Origin: Thalassia testudinum
Lineage: Eukaryota > Streptophyta > Magnoliopsida > Alismatales > Hydrocharitaceae
Length of the DNA: 64,000 bases
Direction of reading: 5' to 3'
Assembly: GCA_037157565.1 (NCBI GenBank)
Contig: JAZHRO010000019.1
Coordinates: 22,135,001-22,199,000 of the forward strand
The notes under the pieces are model-generated. The model had not been told where the DNA came from, ran no database searches, and saw only the letters and a list, made by a program, of their open reading frames with translations. Position numbers and translations under genes: made by a program. Positions 57,661-64,000 of this stretch are shown piece after piece. Numbering within the stretch: the stretch's first letter is position 1; every line of letters starts with the position of its first letter.

Positions 57661-59115
57661 CCTTTGCTCTAAGATTTATATTCTTAAAAGGGCTCTTAAA
57701 TTGTGGAATTGATTGGCTTTTGGTGACATCCATGTGCTAGTTTCAAATTTGTAGGCCAAATATGATGATCTAGATAAAAGCTTGTCCTCTCATTGGGACG
57801 AAACCTTAGCGGCTAGCTCTTTAATGTTCAAGATGATTTAGATGAGGCTATGCTTAAATTATGTGACTTCTTTCAACAAAAAGCAAAAGTCAAATGGATT
57901 AAGCAAGGGGGAAACAATAATTTCTTCTTTGTGGCAATCAAGAAGCAGTTTGTTAAGAAGGTCTGCAATGCCTTATCTTCCACTATTGGGAATGGCTCTT
58001 TGAGTAAGGTGACTAATAAATCCATTACTTATTTTCATAACCTCCTTTCCTCAGGTGGTCCAAGTGCAGTTGACCACTTTTTAGATGTAATTCCTCCAAT
58101 TGTTACCTCGGGTGAATCTACCACTTTGTCCCTTCCGCCATTAGAATCTAAAGTCTTTGAGATCCTTTCCCAGATGCCACCAAATCACACATCGGGACCC
58201 GATGGCTTCAGTGTAGAATTTTTCATCAACTTCTAGATCATTGTTAAAGTCGATCTTACTAATGCAATCTCATGTTTCTTCCTAAATCATAAATCTCCTT
58301 GTGCATTCAATAACACCTTCATATCCCTCATCGTGAAGAAACACATTGTTATTGATTCATCTGACTTCAGGCCTATCAGCTTATGCAATGTGTGCTATAA
58401 GATTGCCTCTAGTATTTTGGCTAGTCATCTATTTATAACTCTTCTCAAGATTATCTCTCCTAAACATATGGGTTTCATTAATGGGAGATCCATCTTTGAT
58501 CATATTTCATCAACTTTTGAACTCACCCAAAGGATTAAGTGAAAAGTTCATGAATGCAATGTCATATTGCAACTTGACCTTGAAAAGGCTTACGACTGCA
58601 TGTTGAATGGCCAGCTTTCTCTAGCATCCTCTGACACTTTGGATTCTTTGGAGGTTATAAACCTTATTAGAGCTTGTGTTGAACATGAGGATTCCTTAAT
58701 CCTTGCTAATGGGTCTCTTCCCCCTTCTTTTGGGCATCTCGTGGCCTTCGCCAGGGTGATCCTCTTTCTCCTTTTCTCTTCGATATATTCATGGAACCTT
58801 TTCTGTGAGGCCTTAAAAAATTGGCATACTCTAATAAAATAACTCCTTTTGTTGTCAAATGAGGCACCCTCACTCCTGTGGCATTACCCTATGCTGATGA
58901 TATCATTATTTTCCTTAATGGGAACTTGAACTCAATTACGAACTTGTCCCACTTTATAAAGAATTTTGAAACTCCATTGAACCAAAAGGTTAGTATCACT
59001 AAAAGCTTCTATTTTGTGGGAAAAAATTTCCCTTCTAGTCAGCTTACAAGGCTTCTTCAGATTATGGGTTACTTGTTGGGTACCTTCCCTTTCACTTACT
59101 TGGGATGACCTATAT
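57661..59115 (+). pseudogene. LINE-B reverse transcriptase
   Basis: KWIKQGGNNNFFFVAIKKQF (57890), QMPPNHTSGPDGFSVEFF (58170), SSDFRPISLCNVCYKIASSI (58350), INGRSIFDHI, LQLDLEKAYDCM (58570; Asp kept, Trp-Glu of the family changed) and LPYADDIIIFLNGN (58881-58920) with YADD intact. Stops at 58234, 58540 and 58840 with frame changes. Confidence 0.9.
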
Positions 59116-59639
59116 TCCTCGATCGATTGAAGATAAATTACTTTAATACGCTCATTGATAAAGTCCAGTCTAAGTTATCGGCTTGGAAAGCTAATTTGTT
59201 TTCAGCGTCTGCTAGAATGCTCCTTATAAAGCATGTTCTAACTTCTGTGCCTATACAAATTCTTTCAGTTCTTAAGGTTCCAAAGGCAATATATTGAAAA
59301 CTTGAGTCCATGTTTGCTAACTTCTTTTGGTGATCCTATGATGATGTTCATCATAAACATTGGATTGCTTAGAAAACTATATCTAAACTTGTTAACTGCG
59401 GGGGCCTTGGTATCATGATTGCACCCTTTTTATTAAAGCCCTAAGAATGAAAAGAGAATGGAATATCGGGGATTCATTATTTAGTAACCTGTTCAAGAAT
59501 CTCTACGGCACCTCTATGCAAATTACTCTCCCAAGTAGACTTCGTTTTCTTCGTGAGGCCTTCCTTGAGATGTGACCTCTTGTTTGATGGAAAGTTCGTG
59601 AAGGAAATATTGACTTCTGGGTGGACCTCTAGATTGGTA
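59116..59639 (+). pseudogene. LINE-B ORF2, region after RT
   Basis: Continues collinear with LINE-A 22960-23330 (ARMLLIKHVLTSVPIQ-like text at 59212-59270, then a KHWIA-like segment at 59355). Truncated at the CACTA insertion point. Confidence 0.7.
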
Positions 59640-60070
59640 CACTACTAGAAATATGACATTTGCCATCGGTTTGTTGCCGTCGGTTAATAAAGCGACGGCG
59701 ATGAGGTTTTTGCCGTCGTTTGTTCGGAAAATCGACGGTAAATCCATCTTCAAAATTCGACCGCAATGCTTGAAGAGGAGAACAGCAGTTGTCACTCGCA
59801 GCCAAATTAGATATCGAGAATAGTCGTCATTTATTCTAATAAGCAATGGCAAATTGAGGAAACTTAATTCTGCCTTGGCATCATCGCCAATGGAAATAAT
59901 TTGGGCACGCACTGAAAATTTGCTTTGACTTTTACTGTCGCTTTATTATTTAAGCGACGGGAAATCGAGGAAATTTAATTTCCCCCCCTCCACATCACCA
60001 CTAATAGGAATAATTTAGGCATGTGTGTCAAAATTTGATTCGACTTTTGCAGTCGGTTTCTAATTAAAGC
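59640..60070. repeat. CACTA subterminal repeat region
   Basis: Contains GCCGTCGG, AAGCGACGGC, GCCGTCG, ATCGACGG and TTAAGCGACGGG. Two adjacent diverged units of about 115 bases share GAGGAAAYTTAATT, GGAATAATTTRGGCA and CGACTTTTRCNGTCG-type text (59848-59957 and 59958-60070). Such arrays are where CACTA transposition proteins bind. Confidence 0.7.
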
Positions 60071-60119
60071 ATGAGAAAAGTTCATGATCTATTCACAGCC
60101 ACTGGTCCTCTCCTCCCCT

Positions 60120-60770
60120 ATCACCATTTCATTTTTGCAAAAACCCTCGCGTCTCATGGCTGCCCCTCCTCACATGCCTCCTCGCCTCCATCCTCCATGC
60201 CGATTCTCCTCCTCCCCATCGACGCCCCCATCCTTTTCGTCCTCCCCTTAGCCCTCCTCCTCGTCGTCTTCCTCATCCTCTTTCGCCTCTATGCAACCCT
60301 CCTCCTCTTCATCTTCCTCCAACCCTCCTCCTCATCTTCCTCCTCTGCACAACCCTCCTCCTGGGACCCTTGGTCGCCGCCGTTGCCTAAAAGAAGTCCG
60401 CCTGGACCCGCCCCTCCACTACCTCCACCTCCATCGACATTGGCTTCTTGCCCACCCTCCCCGCCACCGTACACAACTCCCTTGCAGAGCTTCTCCTCCT
60501 CGACAGTGGAACTCATCGTCGCCACCCCTCCTCCTCATCATTAGGCAAGTCCCCCACCCTCCCTCTACTCCTTGTTGATTTCCGTCTCCTCCTCCCACCT
60601 GACCTCCAACCACCACCACCCCTCCTCAACCTCCCCCTCCTCCACCATTCCCCAACTGCCGACCACCACCACCCACCCGTTCTTCATCCTACCCAGTCAA
60701 CTGCCACCACAATCCACTGGCTCCCCACCCTCCACCCTCCAACCCTACATTTTGCTTTTGCACCTTAATT
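60120..60770. other. C-rich island inside CACTA element
   Basis: A sharply bounded CT- and C-rich stretch with overlapping open frames on both strands: Pro/Ser-rich on plus, Gly/Glu-rich on minus (60289-60525). A hydrophobic stretch PILFVLPLALLLVVFLILF (from about 60223) appears in one plus frame. No frame is clearly coding. Composition differs from both sides, so it may be a captured host exon or the element's own leader. Confidence 0.45.
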
Positions 60771-61824
60771 TAAGAAAACAAAATAAAACAAATCATAAGA
60801 AATTAACAATAATAAGATACATGTCTGAAAAAAATATGTATATGTATCACTAGTTTTTGCTTGACTCTGCTGCTTGAAACTCAGCTTGAAAAATGCATGT
60901 AAGTGGTGGCTGATGTCAGTATGTATGGGCTGATCTGGTGTCTGGTATGTAGATCATAAAATTGTCAACTTAGTTATTTTTAATGAATAAATATAGCATG
61001 CATTGGTAGACTAAAGTTAGATGTTTATCATATTGCTGACGTACAAGTTTGCCGTGGCCTCGTTAGAACTAATTTGATGGAGCCTTCCCTAAATGCAAAT
61101 ATGCAACCTTGACAACCTTCAAATATGGGTGCATATCCTTTTATGATGCCTCCAATAGACTATGTTAATCCTTTTTTATTTGAAGGTTTGTAGTAATAAG
61201 TTCTTGGACCCTCAGAGTAGAAATGGTGTTAGCTATTGTTTTCCTTTTAGTTAGCCTCTATTACCTGGAGAGTAAAATTTACAAGGTTTAATGGAAAATA
61301 GGGTGCATGAAAGTATCAACAATCGACAAAATGGTGTATGTTTGTAACTTAGTCCAAGGTCTTCAACTTAAATGTGGTTTTCCCATTAATGATATGCGTA
61401 AGAGTTTTTACTTCTATGCGTGCTGAGATATTACTGGTGTAGATTTACCTATGTAATTGGAATTTCAAGAGTTCTTTAATTTTCATAATTGTGGTGCATA
61501 TTCTTGTTTAATTCAAATTAATGTATATGGCATGTAAAAGATGAGACTGATGTAAAGAGCAGATGGAAAGCTCTCTGAAATGCAAAGGGAGATCATCAGT
61601 TTCCAAGATGTGACCATGCATATATTTTTCGATTTCCATGTGGAGTAAATGTACAGTTGTTTAATTTATGTTAATGATGTTAAAAGGTGGATCATTTGAT
61701 ATGAATGTATACATGTAAGCCACATTTGAACAAGTAATGTGAAAATAAGTATGGTATATTTTTAGTTTGTTTTTCTATAACTTTTCAAAAAGAAAGTTTT
61801 TTGATATATGAAGATATTTGAAGT
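60771..61824. other. AT-rich non-coding interior of the CACTA element
   Basis: I see no supported gene, only short open frames without family motifs. Confidence 0.5.
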
Positions 61825-62085
61825 GCTTTGTCAAGAAGGGTTCGATCTTCAAGGAGTGTTCGATCGTTTTCAAGAAGGGTTCGATCTTCAAGGAGTGTTC
61901 GATCGTTTTCAAGAAGGGTTTGATCTTCAAGGAGTGTTCGATCGTTTTCAAGAAGGGTTCGATCTTCAAGGAGTGTTCGATCGTTTTCAAGAAGGGTTCG
62001 ATCTTCAAGGAGTGTTCGATAGATTTCAAGGAGGATTCGATCTTCAAGGAGGGTTTGATCTTCAAGGAGTGTTCGATCGGCCCTA
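61825..62085. repeat. 39-bp tandem array of dimeric units
   Basis: About six units of TTCAAGAAGGGTTCGATC followed by TTCAAGGAGTGTTCGATCG plus a two-base link, so each 39-bp unit is itself two similar half units. The last units vary (GGAGGATTCG, GGAGGGTTTG). As 39 is divisible by three, several frames on both strands stay open through the array, but this is not evidence of coding. Confidence 0.9.
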
Positions 62086-62417
62086 TTGTTTCGATGGAGA
62101 GAAGAACCTATGATTAGCTTTTCGGGAAATTTCCAAACGAACAATTTCAACGAAATCTTTCCATTTCTTATTGTACTATGTTCTACTCTATGTATTCCTC
62201 TATCCGTAGAGTACATGGAATGTACAGAAATGGCTATCACAGAGTTTCTGTTACAAATTTAGAAGGATACCCAGCTTGACATTGACACTTGATGAGTTTG
62301 GAATCATGCAAAAACCAACTAAGATAAGGTTATTATCGGGCATGGCGAATCTAAGACTTGCTCAGGTACCTTGGTAATTCTTATTTCTACTCTTCCAGTG
62401 ATAGCCATGAAGAAAAT

Positions 62418-62547
62418 GATTTTGACAGGGATTGATAGGATCAACATGAGCATTGGTGATAGGGAAAGGACTTAATCATTTAGATTTTGACAAGAATTGA
62501 TAGTATCTATATGAGCATTGGTGATGGGGAAAGGACTTAATCCTTTA
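62418..62547. repeat. Two-copy 65-bp tandem repeat
   Basis: Units at 62418-62482 and 62483-62547, sharing ATGAGCATTGGTGAT and GGGAAAGGACTTAATC. Confidence 0.85.
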
Positions 62548-63834
62548 ATATTTTTTCATAAGATTATTTGCGAGATCTCCTTTCCTTTTCAAAACAAGGA
62601 TCACCTGTGAGTTCTTTTGTAATGGTGATATGAATTCTTCATTGATGCTATGAATGTTATATGGACAAGTTATACGCATATTTTGTGCAATTTTTTGTAG
62701 GACTATCATTTCATACAATAGAGAAATCTTTGGCTAAAGCCTTTTCATACTATGACCAGGTCATTGAAGGTAATTATGTACTTGGTTGCTTACCCCACAT
62801 GACCCTAATATGCATTTGTGGAATGATCTTGTGAGATATAGATTGCATATCTCCTACCATGCTGGTTCCATCAAGGTATTTGCTTAAAGCATTTTAGTAT
62901 AAACTTCATTTTTCCCCATAACTTATGCATTATGTTAAGAACAACAACTACCAAATCAATTTTATTTTGCCCTATAGTTAAGGAAAACCATTCGATAAGG
63001 CATCAATCTAATTTATCAATACCATATTTCTTTGTGCTTATGCTTGGACATTTGTATGTACTAGGTTCATAAGTAGATATTCAACATTACTACACCAGTT
63101 CAGAAGCAAATTAAATTCCTTATTCTAACCTTTGTTCTTGCACATTAAATCCCAAGAGGCTAGGTGGTGACTTCAAAGAAGAAGTTCAGGTTGATATCTC
63201 GCATGTAAATACATACACTAGCGAAGCACTAATACCAGTGAATTTCAATTCTGTGATTTATGTATATTTTGTTGTTTCTGGTCCAACTCAGTTAGGAATA
63301 GAATGATGGCTCTTGTAAACTGCCTGATAGGCTTTTTGTGAGTTTACATTTGAAGCTAATTTATTTATTTACTTGTTAGCCAATCCCACTTGGCCAGTAT
63401 TTTATGTACCCATGATGTGCCAGCAACATGCTAGCAAAATGTCCCCTTCATGGTAATGTTTTATGTACCCATGACATCCACTTGCATAGGCTTCACATTT
63501 TAACTACTATAATCCATTCCCCTTGAGAACTTCCCTAGTATAGATGTTAAGGTGGGGGTTGATTGGAAGAGATGGTTGGCCCTGAGGGAACGAAATCAAT
63601 GAGCCTGACCAAGGTTGGAACTTTGGTTGTGATAGAAGCTATGGAGTTGTACTTGATGGCTGAAAGCTCAAGTTTTGAGGAGCCTATGAATGAAGTTGAT
63701 GTGGAAATGGTTGGAGGGAAGGAGGCCTACGATTTGATAGCATAAGTACTAGAAGTGGTTGATGGATTATTCTTTGTTTATTCTTCCTATATATCTCTTT
63801 TACTGTAGGGAAACAAGCAGACTGAAGTACCTGA
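62548..63834. other. Unassigned interior sequence
   Basis: AT-rich, with short open frames such as 63563-63745 (acidic, no known motif). Exon-intron structure is possible but not supported. Confidence 0.45.
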
Positions 63835-63906
63835 AGATTTGATCATTTCTTGCAGCATGCTTACCGAACTAGATTTGATCATTTATTGCAGCATTCTTAC
63901 TTAACT
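63835..63906. repeat. Two-copy 36-bp tandem repeat
   Basis: Units at 63835-63870 and 63871-63906 share AGATTTGATCATTT and TTGCAGCAT. Confidence 0.85.
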
Positions 63907-64000
63907 AAATGCAGCTACCATTTTGCAACAATGTAAGTGACCTTTCTTTTGAGATTTCCTTTTAATTGGTTTCTAATGCCTCTTTCACTAGCAAAAACAA

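Larger units (their letters stand above)
55796..59639 (+). mobile_element. LINE-B: L1-type element, 5' truncated, cut by CACTA element
   Basis: Same family as LINE-A: TTGTAATAATCTCTCATCTA (near 55978) parallels the LINE-A ORF1 segment at about 32885-32905, and endonuclease and RT are collinear. The ORF1 N-terminal half is absent, so it is 5' truncated. At 59640 it is interrupted by CACTACTAG. The remaining 3' part should lie beyond the CACTA element, outside this window. Confidence 0.82.
59640..64000. mobile_element. CACTA-type DNA transposon, left end and interior (right end outside window)
   Basis: Begins CACTACTAGAAATATGAC within LINE-B; this is the terminal inverted repeat type of En/Spm (CACTA) elements. 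It is followed by subterminal repeats GCCGTCGG, CGACGGC, GCGACGG in both orientations up to about 60070. A 3-bp duplication (GTA, 59637-59639) can only be tested with the missing right end. No TNP2/TNPD transposase motif was recognised to 64000, so the extent is inferred: the element may instead end inside the window. Confidence 0.68.

Noticed and set aside
60071..60544. Membrane protein gene from the hydrophobic open frame
   Set aside because: Several overlapping frames on both strands are equally open in this C-rich stretch and no start, splice or family support is visible.
61825..62085. CRISPR array
   Set aside because: Units are contiguous with no unique spacers, and the window is plant DNA.
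61785..62240. Repeat protein genes on both strands at the 39-bp array
   Set aside because: Open frames arise because the unit length is a multiple of three; flanks show no coding signs.

Overview
The window is a plant nuclear, transposon-dominated segment. It is AT-rich with GC-rich LTR islands, it contains chromodomain-type and Athila-type Ty3/gypsy, Ty1/copia, L1-type LINE and CACTA sequences, and I could support no intact host gene. The lineages point to a flowering plant; I cannot name the species. Every element protein seen is broken by stops or frameshifts.

Layout. 1-813: diverged LTR piece related to the next element. 814-10096: element A, a minus-strand Ty3/gypsy chromovirus (Tekay/Del type) with gag, protease, RT-RNase H and integrase, a complete 2.7 kb 5' LTR on the right and a truncated 3' LTR on the left. 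10379-16935: copia-1, a complete Ty1/copia copy with 5-bp target duplication AAATA. 16936-18014: unassigned AT-rich DNA with a 23-base G run. 18015-18252: minus-strand copia LTR relic with its polypurine tract. 18256-44800: the remains of an old plus-strand element, copia-3, split by two independent insertions. The first is LINE-A (minus strand, 21400-34446) inside its RNase H region, itself split by copia-2 (23567-30013, target duplication CTTTT). The second is a 9.9 kb non-autonomous Ty3-type element (LARD, 34649-44566) in the last codons before the copia-3 polypurine tract. About 45580-55405: element C, a plus-strand Athila-type Ty3/gypsy with 5' LTR, tRNA-Asp-type primer site, gag and pol, but no recognisable 3' LTR. 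About 55800-59639: LINE-B, same family as LINE-A, plus strand, 5' truncated. 59640 to the window end: left terminus and interior of a CACTA-type DNA transposon that interrupts LINE-B and contains several short tandem arrays.

How the parts relate. The LARD has no RT or integrase, but shares with element C the primer-site type, a primer-site hairpin and a 3' block (GGACATTAC followed by AGGCATGGGGG). An Athila-type enzyme set may therefore have moved it. It also carries a long, acidic, decayed reading frame of unknown function, the most unusual coding signal here. Element A carries many CAGACGTCTG-type palindromes in its U3 region.

Limits: all similarity statements come from reading motifs by eye. 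Clade names, LTR ages and element ends without a target duplication are provisional.
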